DNA of 64,000 nucleotides from Bernardetia sp963719525 (GCA_963719525.1 CAVRCG010000001.1:434001-498000); one strand, 5' to 3'. Shown: positions 1 to 10,609, counted from the first letter of the stretch. Notes: generated by a model from the letters alone, not told the origin. Made by a program: numbers and translations.

Positions 1-2529
1 ATTTTACCTGTTGAGAAGGGTAAGCTACTTTTGTATCAATAGCAAGTCTAGCATTCACACCACTAAAGATGTCAGTAGTAAAGAATCCTCTACCGTGCGT
101 TCCGATAGCTACTAACTTATCAGAAGCACGAACTTGAAGCATATCACAGCGTACATTGGCAAGACCTGCATTGGAAGGCTGCCAAAAATCAGTTGCTTGT
201 CTGCTGAAATATTATCTGTTGACCAAATACCTGTTTCGGTAGCCAGCAATACTTCTTGCGTATTATTTGGATTAAACAATGCCCAACGAATAGGCATATC
301 TGGAAGTCCGTGTCCTGTATCTTTGCTTGTCCAACTTGTTCCTCCATCTGTTGAATACCATACACTTTGTACTCCATAGTTAGAATAGGTAACAATAATT
401 TCATTCTCACTTGTACCGAAATTAACACAAGAAACTGACCCAATCATAGAGCCAGTAGAAATAACTGTACCTGTAGCTGCTGTTCCTGAATGTGCATTTG
501 GAACACGAACTACTTGACCATCACTTGTTCCTACGTACAACGTTGTTGTTGTTGCAGGAGAATAAGGAGAAGCCTTTACGTGCGTAATTGTACCTGTAGC
601 ATTAGAAATAGCTACATCTGTACGAACTCCTCCCGGTACTGTCCATCTAGCTACATTACCTGTTGTATTTGCAGAATAAAGAAGATCCAAAGGGTCATGA
701 TAATCAGCAGGGTTTATAAAACTTCCACTATTTCCATCTTGCGCTCCCAAATCGGCAAAGATAACCCCACTATTATTAGAGATATAAAATTGGTTGTTGG
801 TATAAGAAGTAACTTGCAGACAAGGATTGTCCTGATCAATGAAAGCAAAACCTCCGTCGCCACCTGTTACTGAAACAGTATTCCCTACTCCTGCTGTGTT
901 GGCACGTTGTGTTCCGTTGTCTTGTGTTCCTCCTAACAAGTAATCATTGTTAGCATTAGGTGCCATAGCTACAGAGTAAAACTGTGTTACATTGTAGTCT
1001 TTATTTCTATTTTCAAAGGTAGGAGTAGTTGCTGTTAGGTTTGTACTATAAGAAACGCCACCATCAGTTCCAGCTAACATTTCAGTACTGCTTCCTGGTT
1101 TGTAAGCAAAAGCGTGAATATCTGCGTGGACATACGACTTACAGTTTCCTGTCCAGTATGAAATACTCTCCCAGTTTGTACCTCCATCAGTAGTACGATG
1201 TATATCAATTCCTCCTGCCAAAACATGATTGGGATCAGTAGGATTTACGACTAATATTAAATCATAAAATGCCTGTCCTCTAGTAAAATCTACAGCACTT
1301 ACTGTACAGTTTTGATTAAGAATTTTTGGTACTGTAACATCTGTCCAGTTTGTTCCTCCATCTACAGATTTTTTGAAATAAGCAATGTTATTAGTAACAT
1401 TGTTTTGTGCTACTGCATAAATTATGTTTGCATTAGAAGGTGCAGAAGCAAGTTCTATACGACGTGTTTCAGTAGGAACACCAGTAGTAGGAGAAATATT
1501 TGTCCATGTAGCACCACCACTAGCAGAAGTAGATTTATGAATAGAGCCTGTCGTAATTGTAGCATCTCCATTAAGACCAGCATATATACTTCCATCAGCA
1601 GCAATCTCTAAATCAACACCACGTCCAGCATTATTAAGTGTTTGAGTCCACGAAGCACCACCATCAGTTGAACGGTATATACCTCCTTCACCACCAAAAT
1701 TACTACCACAAGCTAAAAGTAAAGTACCATTATTTGTAACAACAATCTTTTGCATATATATAAAGTTTGCATCTACTGTAGGAGAGGTACTAGCTAATCG
1801 TGTCCAAGTAGTACCACCATTAGTAGTTTTCCAAATACCACCACCTCTAACACCTTCTCCAAAACCTTCTCCTGTACCGACATACATTATCTGTGTGTTG
1901 GAAGGGTCGTAAGCAATAGTTGTAACCCCAATGTTTTCCCAAAATCCGTTTACTAGATTCCAAGAAGAATTAACAGAAGTAATATCGTTGTTTACCCAAA
2001 GACCCCCAGTAACACCTGCAGCCCATACTTTTTTCTTAGTGGCATCATTTGGGTCATACATCAAGGCTCTAGTACGTCCTGCTACATTGTTAGGGCCTCT
2101 TTCTGTCCATTGTACGCCTGTAATTGCTCTTTGATTAATACCTCCAGAAGCAATTCGGATGTCTGTTTCTTGATTGGCAAGAATAGCCCCATGAATAGGA
2201 ATATCTCCTGTATTTGGGTCTGCTGTACGCAAGAAATCCTGTAAGAAAGCTAAATCTGGTCTATCTTGTTTAGGTATTTGCTTGAGTTGCTTTTTTGTAT
2301 AACCATTATATTTGTTGTACAAATACTGATAGTAAGCATATTTTTCTTTTCCCTTTAGAAGGTTAGGGTCTGTGTTTTCATCAAATTGGTATTTTGATAA
2401 AGATAGAGCAAGCTCATTTTGTTGGTTGTTAGTGTTTAGTTGTTGAAAGAGCCAGAAGCCACTCACAGTAAGCAAGCCTAAAGCTACCAAACACAAAACT
2501 ACTCGCAGTTTTGAATAGTAATGATTCAT
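1..2529 (-). CDS. Secreted VPS10/BNR-repeat protein, frameshifted and cut by the window edge
   Basis: A large exported beta-propeller protein of the sortilin/VPS10 or BNR (Asp-box) type. A hydrophobic N-terminal segment (about residues 8-28) looks like a signal anchor. Asp-box units recur through the chain, for example GGIWKTTNGGTTW near residue 230, STDGGASWTQ and TTDGGTNWES. Such proteins in Bacteroidota are often large surface or type IX-secreted proteins; the C-terminal sorting domain would lie outside the window. The frame that starts at 2529 closes at 112 with an unrelated tail. Between about 211 and 181 the homology moves into another minus-strand frame, which reads ATDFWQPSNAGLANVRCDM and then GTHGRGFFTTDIFSG, and stays open to base 1. 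One base appears to be missing there. The substrate or ligand is unknown. Confidence 0.8.
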
Positions 2530-2831
2530 AAAATGTTGATAAATCGTAATGTAATAAATTAATTAATTATTAAATATAAGTAATTCAAAATCCACACGTA
2601 ACACTCTTTAAAGTAAAGAAGTATTATTTCTATTAGACCAAATAATCGTTTAATATAATTTGTAAGAAAGTATGTGAATTAAAAGAAGGTTTGAATTAGT
2701 ATATATGTGATTAGAATGTATAAATAGTCCTAATTAATTAAAGCAGCTTTTTGTAGATCCGTTGCAAGATAAAAAAATATGTAATTTTAACCTAATTTTT
2801 CCTAAAAAAATCTCCCATAGTTTTACCCTTC

Positions 2832-2866
2832 TCAAAAAAAATAGCCTTACAGTATTGTAAAGCTAT
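2832..2866 (-). terminator. Rho-independent terminator of the M28 peptidase gene
   Basis: An imperfect hairpin (arms ATAGCCTTACA and TTGTAAAGCTAT on the plus strand, 2841-2866) is followed in the minus direction by a run of eight T. It lies about 35 bases past the stop of the M28 peptidase gene. The rest of the 2530-2898 gap is AT-rich, and I see no gene in it. Confidence 0.7.
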
Positions 2867-2898
2867 ACTTTGTTGGAAAAACATTTTCAGATTTTTTA

Positions 2899-5421
2899 TT
2901 AATTTTCTTCTTTTATGAAACTATACTTTTTCTGAATAATTACACTCTCACTGTACGGATAAGGTGCAGCCATCATTGTAGTGCTGCGCTTTGTTTTTAT
3001 CAGACTTTCTACTTCCTGCAAACCGTATTTAAGTTCACTTACCCAAAATTCTGGATTGGGTTGTGAGGTTTCCAAATCAATGACTGCACCCGAATCTGAT
3101 AACGCCCAAATACTTATTATTTGGTAATACCTATCGTTATCAACCAAAGGAGTTTTGACTGTATCATTCCAGATTGCTTCCAAAACAGGACTATGAATTT
3201 GCATCCATTCTCCATTACGAGCTGGCTTGATAGAAATTTTGTATCGATAAGTAGTGTCATTTATCATTGAATCAGAAATAAAAGAAAGTAGAGGAGCATC
3301 AAAACGAAGAGAAGAATCTAATTCTGTATTTCTGCTCTCCTGTAAAAAGATCCAATTTCCACTTAAATTTTTTGTTCTTTTTGGATAAAGACCTTTCGGA
3401 ATAGAGTCAAAAACGGCTGAATCACTCAAAAATTGGTTTGTAAACTCATCATTTTCTTTATCGTAAGAAAGCCAAGTTTGTTTGTTTTGATCAAGATTAT
3501 AAAGATAAAAAATACTGTTCGGTTTTGGTTTCTCTGGTGTAAAACTAGCTTCTAAAGCTCCCCAAAACAAAATTCCTATTCCTACCATCATCAAAAATAA
3601 GGAAAGCGACCATCGCCAACTTTGAGTAAGGAGTTGCATAATCGGAACTAAAAGACCTCCCAAAAGCGCAATCAAAAGAGCCATTATAGCAAAACCATAC
3701 AAAGCAAAACCACTTACATTTATTACTTCAATCGCTTCTGGAACAATACTCAAAACAGGAAAATAAAAATAAAGTGTCGGTACAGAAAGAAACAACAAAA
3801 CAAGTGTATCAAATGGATTGAGATAAGTAGCATTGTTGCGAAGAAGCAGATACAACCAAGCAACAAGCATCGACAAAGTAGGAACAATGAAAAGATAAGC
3901 AGCAGGACGCAAATCCATTCCGATCCAAGATTGCCCAAAAACAGCCAAAGCACTTAGTCCAATCCAAAACGGTAAGACACCCAAAAGCACAGAAGCAGGT
4001 TTTTTAGTTCTAAAAAATAATGAATACGCAAGCAAGGAAACACCTATAAAGATAAGCGCAAAAGCAATTTGATAACCAGTAGCAAAATAAGTAGTTCCAT
4101 AAGGAATCCAAGAGTAATTAGAATGTGTCATCAAAACTGCTTTCCAGAGAAGTGTTGCAAGTCCTCCAATAGTAAGTACAATCAATAAATAACCAAACAA
4201 ACTACCGAACACTAATTTCCAAGACCAATAACGAATACCAGACAAAAAAAGCAAAACAAAAAAGATAAGCATTCCATAGATTGTCCATTCCAAATGATTT
4301 TGATTTATGTCTAAAACCAAAATATTTCCATACAAAATATTACTAAAGGCAAGACTCCCTGGAATTCCGAAAAAGGTAGCATTTTCTTCTGATGTAATAG
4401 CAGTTTTTAGATTTTCTAAATCGCCAAAATGACGAATCAGAGCAAGCATATAATTACCATGTTGTTGCAACGAACGTTTGTCTAGATTTTCAGGCGTATC
4501 TAATGGAGTGTGATAATGCGTGTGTTTTCCTATAAAAGCAAAATTTAGAAAAGGAACGTCATGGCTTGCAAAAACGGCTGCATCAGTTCCGTTTGGCATA
4601 TTTTGATAAACAAGATTTGCAAAAGAAGTTCCGAAAGCTCTTAGTTTAGAGGTTTGTTGTGCTGTTTTGAAAGCTGTTTTGGTGTGGTCAAGTAAGTTTT
4701 TATTTTTGTCAGAGGTTTCGAAAAGTATTGACATTCCTCCTGCTCCTCGTGCTTCAAAATTAAAAGCTACTCCAATTTCTTCTGCCCATGGGTGTTGTTC
4801 CATAAACGCCTGCGCTCCTAAAAGATCTATTTCTTCGCCATCTGAAAACAGAAGAATAATATCGTTTTCAAAAGGCTCATTTGTTACTTTCGTTTTGAGC
4901 ATATCCAATATTTCTAACATAGCTCCTACGGCTGCACCATCATCGGCTGCTCCTGCTGCATTGCTGCGTGAATCATAATGACAGGCAATTAAAACTGTAT
5001 TTTTTGAATTGGCTACCTCTGTTATGGTAAGAGTAGAATCTACTGAATTTGCTAAAACTGAATCTGATAAAATAGGATTTAAGGGCGAGTTTTTCCCTTT
5101 TATACGTACCAAAATGTTTTCTAAGAAAGCAACTTGTGGCATTTGTCCATCATTGACAAACTGTGTAGATTGTACTTCAGTTTGATACCCCATTGCTCTA
5201 GCTTGCGAAACGATATAATTGCGAACACTATCATGAGCTGCCGAACCTGTTGGGTGTGGAACTTTAGCTACCCTCTGAACATACGTAAAGGCTCTATCAG
5301 CCGAAAAATTAAACTCTGCACTTTGTGAAGGCGATACAGGAACAATTTGAGCTGCCGAAAGAATGAACACAATTGTCAGAACGCAAAAAGTAATAAAGGT
5401 AGAAACCGATTTCATAGACAA
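2899..5421 (-). CDS. M28-family membrane zinc metallopeptidase
   Basis: An 840-residue protein with an N-terminal membrane anchor (about 8-27), an extracytoplasmic M28 aminopeptidase domain (about 40-335) and then at least eight hydrophobic segments (about 375-620). A soluble C-terminal domain follows. The five M28 zinc ligands are visible: His148 (ACHYDSR), Asp160 (AADDGA), Glu196/Glu197 (SDGEEIDLLG), Glu223 (NFEARGAGG) and His304 (HYHTPLDTP). The layout resembles the eukaryotic ER metallopeptidase (Fxna-like) branch of M28, in which a peptidase is fused to a polytopic membrane domain. It probably removes N-terminal residues from peptides outside the cytoplasmic membrane; the specificity cannot be read. 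The gene stands alone and ends at a good terminator. Confidence 0.88.
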   Translation of the reverse strand: MSMKSVSTFITFCVLTIVFILSAAQIVPVSPSQSAEFNFSADRAFTYVQRVAKVPHPTGSAAHDSVRNYIVSQARAMGYQTEVQSTQFVNDGQMPQVAFLENILVRIKGKNSPLNPILSDSVLANSVDSTLTITEVANSKNTVLIACHYDSRSNAAGAADDGAAVGAMLEILDMLKTKVTNEPFENDIILLFSDGEEIDLLGAQAFMEQHPWAEEIGVAFNFEARGAGGMSILFETSDKNKNLLDHTKTAFKTAQQTSKLRAFGTSFANLVYQNMPNGTDAAVFASHDVPFLNFAFIGKHTHYHTPLDTPENLDKRSLQQHGNYMLALIRHFGDLENLKTAITSEENATFFGIPGSLAFSNILYGNILVLDINQNHLEWTIYGMLIFFVLLFLSGIRYWSWKLVFGSLFGYLLIVLTIGGLATLLWKAVLMTHSNYSWIPYGTTYFATGYQIAFALIFIGVSLLAYSLFFRTKKPASVLLGVLPFWIGLSALAVFGQSWIGMDLRPAAYLFIVPTLSMLVAWLYLLLRNNATYLNPFDTLVLLFLSVPTLYFYFPVLSIVPEAIEVINVSGFALYGFAIMALLIALLGGLLVPIMQLLTQSWRWSLSLFLMMVGIGILFWGALEASFTPEKPKPNSIFYLYNLDQNKQTWLSYDKENDEFTNQFLSDSAVFDSIPKGLYPKRTKNLSGNWIFLQESRNTELDSSLRFDAPLLSFISDSMINDTTYRYKISIKPARNGEWMQIHSPVLEAIWNDTVKTPLVDNDRYYQIISIWALSDSGAVIDLETSQPNPEFWVSELKYGLQEVESLIKTKRSTTMMAAPYPYSESVIIQKKYSFIKEEN

Positions 5422-5600
5422 CCAAAAAATGAATAGAAAAAGAAATTTAGAATAGTTTTATACGTTAAATGTATTCATTTTTTGTAAGGATTAAAAATAA
5501 TTCTTTGCTTTTAATTTTTGTATCTTTACTAACTTCATTCAATCAAACCTTGTAAGCCTTGCTAATTAGGCATGATGCTGGCAAAAAACACAATAAAATT

Positions 5601-6519
5601 ATGGCTATTTATAATCCAAAAACAGATTTAGTATTCAAAAAATTGTTTGGTACAGAAGAAAATAAAGATTTATTACAGTCTTTGATTAACTCTATTCTGC
5701 CTGCACATCAACAGATTGTACGATTAACTCTAAAAAATCCATATAATGTTTCGGATTATGCAGAAGGAAAATTATCTATTTTGGATATACGAGCTGAGGA
5801 TCAAAACGGTATAAAGTACGATATAGAAATGCAAATACGAGGCGATGCCTTTTACGGAAGACGAGTACTTTATTATTGGGCAAAAATGTTTGGAACACAG
5901 TTGGATTACATTACTGATGAAGAAAAAAATGACCCAAAATTCAAATATTCAGACCTTAAAAAATCTATTGTAATTAGTTTGATGGACTTTAGCTTCTTTA
6001 AAGACAAACGTTATCATCGCTTGTATGTGTTGAAAGATGCAAATACGAATGAAACTACAGCATATCTAGATTATTTGGATTTATACTTTGTTCGAACTCA
6101 AAAAATTCAAAGGGGATTTGAAACTTTTACAAACAAATTTGGAAAAGTGGATTACCTTTCTGAACAAAGCGAATGTATATAGAGAGGAAAATCTTCCTGA
6201 AGAACTTGCAAAAATAAAGGAAATTAAAAAGGCAAATAAAGCTCTTACAACTATGTACTTTACAGAAAATGAACGTATGTTTTATGAAGGGCAACAAAAA
6301 TTATACATGGACAATCAATCTATACTAGAATCGGAAAAAGAAAAATCTAGAATTCTGGGATTAAAAGCAGGAAAAAAAGAAGGTAGGGAAGAAGGTAGGG
6401 AAGAGGGTAAAAAGAAAGGAAAAATTGAAGTAGCCAAAAATCTAAAAAGATTAGGTATCTCTACTGATAGCATTATCGAAGCAACAGGACTTAAGAAAGA
6501 AGAAATAGAAAAACTGTAA
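5601..6519 (+). pseudogene. Rpn-type PD-(D/E)XK nuclease, frameshifted
   Basis: An Rpn-family (transposase_31 / PD-(D/E)XK) protein split by one extra base. I chose the ATG at 5601 because it gives the family N-terminus MAIYNPKTDLVFKKLFG. The catalytic core follows: LDIRAEDQNGIKYDIEMQIR contains the Asp and the ExQ signature. The first frame ends at 6182. The homology continues in the next frame from about 6088 (ELKKFKGDLKLLQTNLEKW), through a Lys/Glu/Gly-rich repeat (GKKEGREEGREEGKKKGK), to 6519. The break is in TTTGTTCGAACTC at 6088-6100; dropping one T or C restores FVELKKF. Rpn proteins promote RecA-independent recombination or act as endonucleases, and they are often multicopy; an intact relative lies at 62997-63887. 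Decay or base-calling error are both possible. Confidence 0.8.
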
Positions 6520-6521
6520 TG

Positions 6522-6597
6522 TTTTATTCTATTTCTTCATAATCAAAAGGTTTTATTTCTTTGTCTTTTTGTAATAAGTATTCAATCAAAATTAAAC
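6522..6597 (-). pseudogene. Short C-terminal relic ending KPFDYEEIE
   Basis: The minus strand here encodes a tail ending DKEIKPFDYEEIE before a TAA stop, preceded by a short open stretch with no start codon. It closely resembles the last residues of the hypothetical protein at 17618-18370 (GKKLKPFEYEEIE). It is probably a leftover 3' end of a related gene, now convergent with the Rpn gene. The match is short, so confidence is low. Confidence 0.3.
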
Positions 6598-6701
6598 ATA
6601 TCTAAAAATTTGTATTTCAAAACGTATTTTCATTCTCTGTAACTCTGCGTTCAATAAAAAATACATATAGATAATTCTGTTTTTATACTTATTATAACTT
6701 A

Positions 6702-7211
6702 TCAATTATTATTCAATCTCCATTCTTCCAAAAAAGTGCGTGTTTTGTTAGGGAAGTAAAGAAAAGTAAACGGCAAACGATTTCCATGTTTTGCTCTAAA
6801 TTCTTGTATTGTACTTCCTCTTGGAGCAAAAACACAAACATCATAATTTCTTTTAAAACTAAGAGCAAACTGTTCGAATTCGTATTGAGTCATCCCTTTA
6901 AAAAGTTTGTCCTTCTCTATACTCAATATTTTGCCCTGAGAATTTGCAATAATGTGAAAATAAAAACGATGATTATTAGCTTTGTCTTGTTCACACAAAT
7001 CATCATACCATTCTTTACTAAACGTTTCGATAAGACATAACTCTATTTTTTGATAATTCTCTACAATACAATCTCGGTCTTTTCTAGGAATGAAATTGAT
7101 GTTTGATTCTTTTTCTACATTTTTGTACTCTGATTCTGGATGGTAAAAGCTAAAAGAAGATGTAATAACGCATAAAATAGTCAATAAAAATAATAAGTTT
7201 TTATCTTTCAT
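6702..7211 (-). CDS. Small exported protein of unknown function
   Basis: I chose the ATG at 7211 because it places the hydrophobic stretch NLLFLLTILCVITSSFSF right at the N-terminus as a signal peptide. The upstream ATG at 7271 would add 20 residues in front of it. The mature part is about 145 residues, charged, with three Cys. It contains a region (FYFHIIANSQGKILSIEKDK) that reads like a TonB-C-like or energy-transducer fold: residues after 'ANSQGKI' resemble the 'VDxxGxV' strand seen in such domains. That is only an impression. No operon partner is evident. Confidence 0.6.
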   Translation of the reverse strand: MKDKNLLFLLTILCVITSSFSFYHPESEYKNVEKESNINFIPRKDRDCIVENYQKIELCLIETFSKEWYDDLCEQDKANNHRFYFHIIANSQGKILSIEKDKLFKGMTQYEFEQFALSFKRNYDVCVFAPRGSTIQEFRAKHGNRLPFTFLYFPNKTRTFLEEWRLNNN

Positions 7212-7340
7212 AGAAATAAATAATAATTGTTTGGGTAGGATTTTTTTTGAATTGTAATCCACCAAAATCAAACCATAATTGTAGTAATTATTTTATAAAA
7301 CTAAGAAAAACAAGATTATCAACACTTTATCAACTACCTG

Positions 7341-7370
7341 AATGGGAAATGGGAAGTAGGAAATAGTGAA
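7341..7370. repeat. Dispersed GGAAATGGGAAGTAGGAAAT repeat, copy 1
   Basis: A short purine-rich stretch with repeated GGAAAT. Related stretches occur at 14059-14106 (same strand) and at 14287-14320 (opposite strand). All three are intergenic. Confidence 0.5.
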
Positions 7371-7418
7371 TTAAAAAAATTATGATTAATAGAATTAAAA
7401 TTTGTAAAATTTTCCATT

Positions 7419-7468
7419 AAAAAAAAGCCAATAATCAAAGAGAATATCTCTCATCAATTATTGGCTTT
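7419..7468 (-). terminator. Terminator of the YtxH-protein gene
   Basis: A 12-base inverted repeat (AAAGCCAATAAT / ATTATTGGCTTT) is followed in the minus direction by eight T. It lies about 45 bases past the stop of the YtxH gene and shows a strong terminator layout. Confidence 0.8.
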
Positions 7469-7511
7469 CTCAATTTACTTTAAATTCTTAGTGAAAATAA
7501 ATCTTTTTTAT

Positions 7512-8093
7512 TTACGAATTAGAATTTACTTTTTGCTTTGCATTACTAGCTAATTCAGATGCCTTTTCAGAAACTTTTTCTTTTCCTTCTTGGAACTTTT
7601 CTTTTCCTTCTTGGAATTTTGCTTTTACTGTCTCTGTATTTTTGCTAATAAGGTCTTGCGCATCACTAGCTAATTTTTTACCTTTTTCTTCTGCATTAGC
7701 AACGATTTTCTTAGTCTCACCAGAGATACGTTCACGAGTTTCAGAACCTTTTGCTGGAGCTAACAAAATACCAACAGTTGCGCCGATTGCTGCACCTGCT
7801 ACGAATAAAAGAGCATTAGTAGCACCATTCGAAGAACTGCTATTGTCCGTATATTTGTCTTTTTGGTTGCCATAAAAAGTTTTGATTCCACCATAAGCTG
7901 CAAGAGCTAAAGGAATAAATTTTTCTACGCTATCAGATAATGTTTCTTTTACATCTTCTGCTTTATGTATTGCATAATCTTGTACGTCATGAGCTAAATG
8001 TCTAGCTTCTTTTTTCACGTTATCAAAATCGAAATTATTAACTGTATCTTGAACTCTAGATTGCGCTTGTTTGATGTCTTTTTGAAATTTCAT
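7512..8093 (-). CDS. YtxH-domain protein with amphipathic LEA-like repeats
   Basis: A 193-residue protein. A central Gly/Ala-rich hydrophobic stretch (about 91-111, NALLFVAGAAIGATVGILLAP) followed by a KGSETRERI stretch is the YtxH signature. Long amphipathic helices lie on both sides. The C-terminal side carries a direct repeat (KEKFQEGKEKFQEGKEKVSEK) typical of LEA- or apolipoprotein-like helices. YtxH proteins are common in Bacteroidota and are linked to general stress or desiccation, but their biochemical role is not established. The gene stands alone with its own terminator. Confidence 0.8.
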   Translation of the reverse strand: MKFQKDIKQAQSRVQDTVNNFDFDNVKKEARHLAHDVQDYAIHKAEDVKETLSDSVEKFIPLALAAYGGIKTFYGNQKDKYTDNSSSSNGATNALLFVAGAAIGATVGILLAPAKGSETRERISGETKKIVANAEEKGKKLASDAQDLISKNTETVKAKFQEGKEKFQEGKEKVSEKASELASNAKQKVNSNS

Positions 8094-8313
8094 AGGAATT
8101 ATAAAAATTATAGTTTAAAAAAATGAAGCAATAGTTAAAAATGACCTTGTAAAGAAGTAGTAAATCAATTTTGATTGAAAGAAGACCACATACTATAAAG
8201 TCATTGCTTGTATAAATAACGGCAGATTCAAAAAAAGGTTTGAGAAAATGTAAAATAAATATGAAATATCTTTACTTCTTCTTGATAAAACCTTCGTTTG
8301 TTCTTTAGTTGAA

Positions 8314-9777
8314 TTATACACTAGCAAATTTACGTAAAATTTTTGAAATAGGAACAACAAAATTATCGATATTTCCTGCTCCAACGGTAAGCAAAATTTC
8401 TATTTCATTATTACTAATTTTATTTTCTATATAAGTAAGAAGTTGATTATCAGAAAGTAAAATTTTGTTCTTTGTCTTTGCACCTTCTAAAATAATATCT
8501 GAAGTAATTCCTTCAATAGGCAGTTCTCTAGCTGGATAAATGTCAAGTAAAATCAGTTCGTCTTCTGGATTTTGCAAACTCAAACTCTCTGCAAAACCTT
8601 CTCTAAAATCTCTCGTTCTGGAAAACAAATGAGGTTGAAAAATAGCTGTAACTTTTTTGTTTGGGTATAAATGGTTGATAGAAGACAATAAAGCCGATAT
8701 TTCGGTTGGGTGATGCGCATAATCATCGATATAAATAATTTTCTCACTTCTAAAAACATACTCAAAACGCCTTTTCACACCTTTAAAATTCGCTACTGCA
8801 TCTCTAATTTTATCCAATGAAATACCTAATTTACGAGCTACAGCAATAGCAGCACACATATTTTCTACGTTATGAAAACCAGGCATAAAGAGTTGTAGGT
8901 TTTCTATTTTTTCGTTTTTTATTGTATCTACAAAATCAAAACGACAAGAATCTTTTTGCAAATTATCTAGTTTGATATTTTGAGCATAGATTTGTGTTTG
9001 CTTATCAAAACTATACTCTATCACTTTTATATGCTCCTCTTTTTTAATAGCATTTTTGACAGAATCTGCAATAGTAGTTTGAGCGTAAAGCGTTCCATTC
9101 TCTTTTATCTGACTTACAAAATCGCCAAATGACTTTTCAAGTTCTTTTTTTTCTCCATAAATATCCAAATGGTCGGCATCAGTAGAAGTAACGACAGCAA
9201 TAGTTGGATGCAAATGTAAAAACGAACGGTCAAATTCATCAGCTTCCACAACTGCCCAAACTTCACTTTTATTATTTATATCATTGACAAGCAAATTAGA
9301 ATTAAAATTAGCCGAAATTCCACCCAAAAAAGCAGTACAATTAATCCCACCTTCTTTCAAAAGATGCGCTATCATCGTCGAAGTGGTTGTTTTTCCGTGT
9401 GTTCCTGCTACGGCAATCGTTTTTAAAGAATGCGTAAGAAGTCCTAAAACAGCAGCCCGTTTGAGAATTGTATAATGATTTCGTTGAAAAAACAATAACT
9501 CGGAATGCGAAACAGGAACAGCAGGCGTAATTACGACTAATGTCTCATCTGGAAACTCTCGCATTTCTTTCGGAATTTTGTCAACATTATCTTCAAAATG
9601 AATAGTAATTCCTTCATTTTCAAGGTTTTGAGTAAGAGGAGTTTGTGTTTTGTCGTAGCCTGCAACTATTTTTCCGTTGTGAGCAAACCAACGAGCAATC
9701 GCACTCATTCCAATTCCACCAATTCCGATAAAATAAATGTATTTTAGATTTTCTAGCTGTATATTTTGAATGTTCAT
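8314..9777 (-). CDS. murC: UDP-N-acetylmuramate--L-alanine ligase (MurC)
   Basis: The 487-residue cytoplasmic ligase that adds L-alanine to UDP-MurNAc, the first step of peptide-stem synthesis in peptidoglycan. The N-terminal Rossmann motif is FIGIGGIGMS (16-25), the ATP loop is GTHGKTTT (125-132), and the central domain has EADEFDRS and the DHLDIYG stretch. The C-terminal ligase domain has IDDYAHHPTEI. The length is slightly above the usual 450-480. In most bacteria murC lies in the dcw cluster between murG and ftsQ; here no cell-wall gene is adjacent. Its relative Mpl has a similar layout, but the motifs and length favour MurC. Confidence 0.88.
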   Translation of the reverse strand: MNIQNIQLENLKYIYFIGIGGIGMSAIARWFAHNGKIVAGYDKTQTPLTQNLENEGITIHFEDNVDKIPKEMREFPDETLVVITPAVPVSHSELLFFQRNHYTILKRAAVLGLLTHSLKTIAVAGTHGKTTTSTMIAHLLKEGGINCTAFLGGISANFNSNLLVNDINNKSEVWAVVEADEFDRSFLHLHPTIAVVTSTDADHLDIYGEKKELEKSFGDFVSQIKENGTLYAQTTIADSVKNAIKKEEHIKVIEYSFDKQTQIYAQNIKLDNLQKDSCRFDFVDTIKNEKIENLQLFMPGFHNVENMCAAIAVARKLGISLDKIRDAVANFKGVKRRFEYVFRSEKIIYIDDYAHHPTEISALLSSINHLYPNKKVTAIFQPHLFSRTRDFREGFAESLSLQNPEDELILLDIYPARELPIEGITSDIILEGAKTKNKILLSDNQLLTYIENKISNNEIEILLTVGAGNIDNFVVPISKILRKFASV

Positions 9778-9915
9778 TATTTCTATGATTTGTTAGATTA
9801 CTTTTACACAAAAAACGTTACTAAATTTTAGATTAGCAAGAACTACATTTTGTTTATGATTTAATTCAAGCAAAAAATAAGTATATTGAAAGACTGTTAA
9901 AATAAATTTATTCTT

Positions 9916-10356
9916 ATGAAATTGAATCATTTATCATTTTTGCTCTTTTCCCTTCTATTTTTCTGTTCTTTTTCTAGTGAGAAAAATACAGCTATTTTAA
10001 AAACGAAAGTCAGTACCCAAAAAAAACATTTGAATTTGCCTAAAAAACAAAAAAGTAGTTTTAAAGAACGAATGGCTATAAAAATTTTAGAAAAAAAGAT
10101 AAGAAACATAAAAAAACGACAAAGCAAAAAACAATCTCAAAGTATAAACTCTCAAAAAAACCAAGGTGAGATAGTGATATTTTTAATAGCTATTTTGATC
10201 GTTATTCTTGTACTTACAGGTTTGGTAGGAGGTATTTTATTGCTTATTGCAGGCGAAACTCTTTTCGGAATTTTATCTATTTTAATCGGTGTGATTGTGA
10301 TTCCCTTGTTAGTTTTGATGTATTTGGAAAATAATATATCATTTGTAGGAAGATAA
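9916..10356 (+). CDS. Small membrane protein, tandem family member 1
   Basis: First of six tandem paralogs. The 146-residue protein has a signal peptide (HLSFLLFSLLFFCSFSSE), a strongly basic linker with the family motif FKERMAIKILEKKIRNIKK (about 52-70), and two C-terminal hydrophobic segments (about 90-140) of the type VLTGLVGGILLLIAGETLFG then ILIGVIVIPLLVLM. I cannot assign a known family. The layout (cleaved signal, cationic segment facing the periplasm, two membrane helices) suggests a small inner-membrane protein. The next copy is about 380 bases away, separated by repeats. Confidence 0.7.
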   Translation: MKLNHLSFLLFSLLFFCSFSSEKNTAILKTKVSTQKKHLNLPKKQKSSFKERMAIKILEKKIRNIKKRQSKKQSQSINSQKNQGEIVIFLIAILIVILVLTGLVGGILLLIAGETLFGILSILIGVIVIPLLVLMYLENNISFVGR

Positions 10357-10391
10357 ATAAGTTCTTTTTTATGACTTCAATATCAAACGCA

Positions 10392-10539
10392 ATCACGGTT
10401 TATTTCATGTGCCTTCATTTGCTTCGCTGAGGACTTCGTCGTTTCCAAAAGTGAAAATTTGTAGTTTTTAAACTACTATTAGAATAGTTCATTTTTGGGG
10501 AAATGAACACACAATACTGCTTACAAAATTAACCGTGAT
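10392..10539. repeat. MITE-like element, ATCACGGTT family, copy 1
   Basis: A 148-base stretch bounded by perfect 9-base inverted ends ATCACGGTT / AACCGTGAT. It has no coding capacity. The same ends bound elements at 22490-22630 and 59230-59366. The interior of this copy differs from the other two, though it holds a short palindrome around GTTCATTTTTGGGGAAATGAAC. It lies between family members 1 and 2 of the small membrane protein array. Confidence 0.7.
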
Positions 10540-10609
10540 GAGCTTTCAATATAAATCTCATTTTATAAAACCAAAAACAGTTGCCAAATTTTATTCTAGC
10601 AAAACGGTA

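Noticed and set aside
490..873. Long open frames rich in Cys and Arg opposite the VPS10/BNR gene.
   Set aside because: They are shadows of the real minus-strand gene; their odd composition comes from reading Asp-box codons in reverse.
2530..2898. Possible small RNA or riboswitch in the gap after the VPS10/BNR gene.
   Set aside because: Apart from the peptidase terminator I see no conserved fold; the sequence is plain AT-rich spacer.
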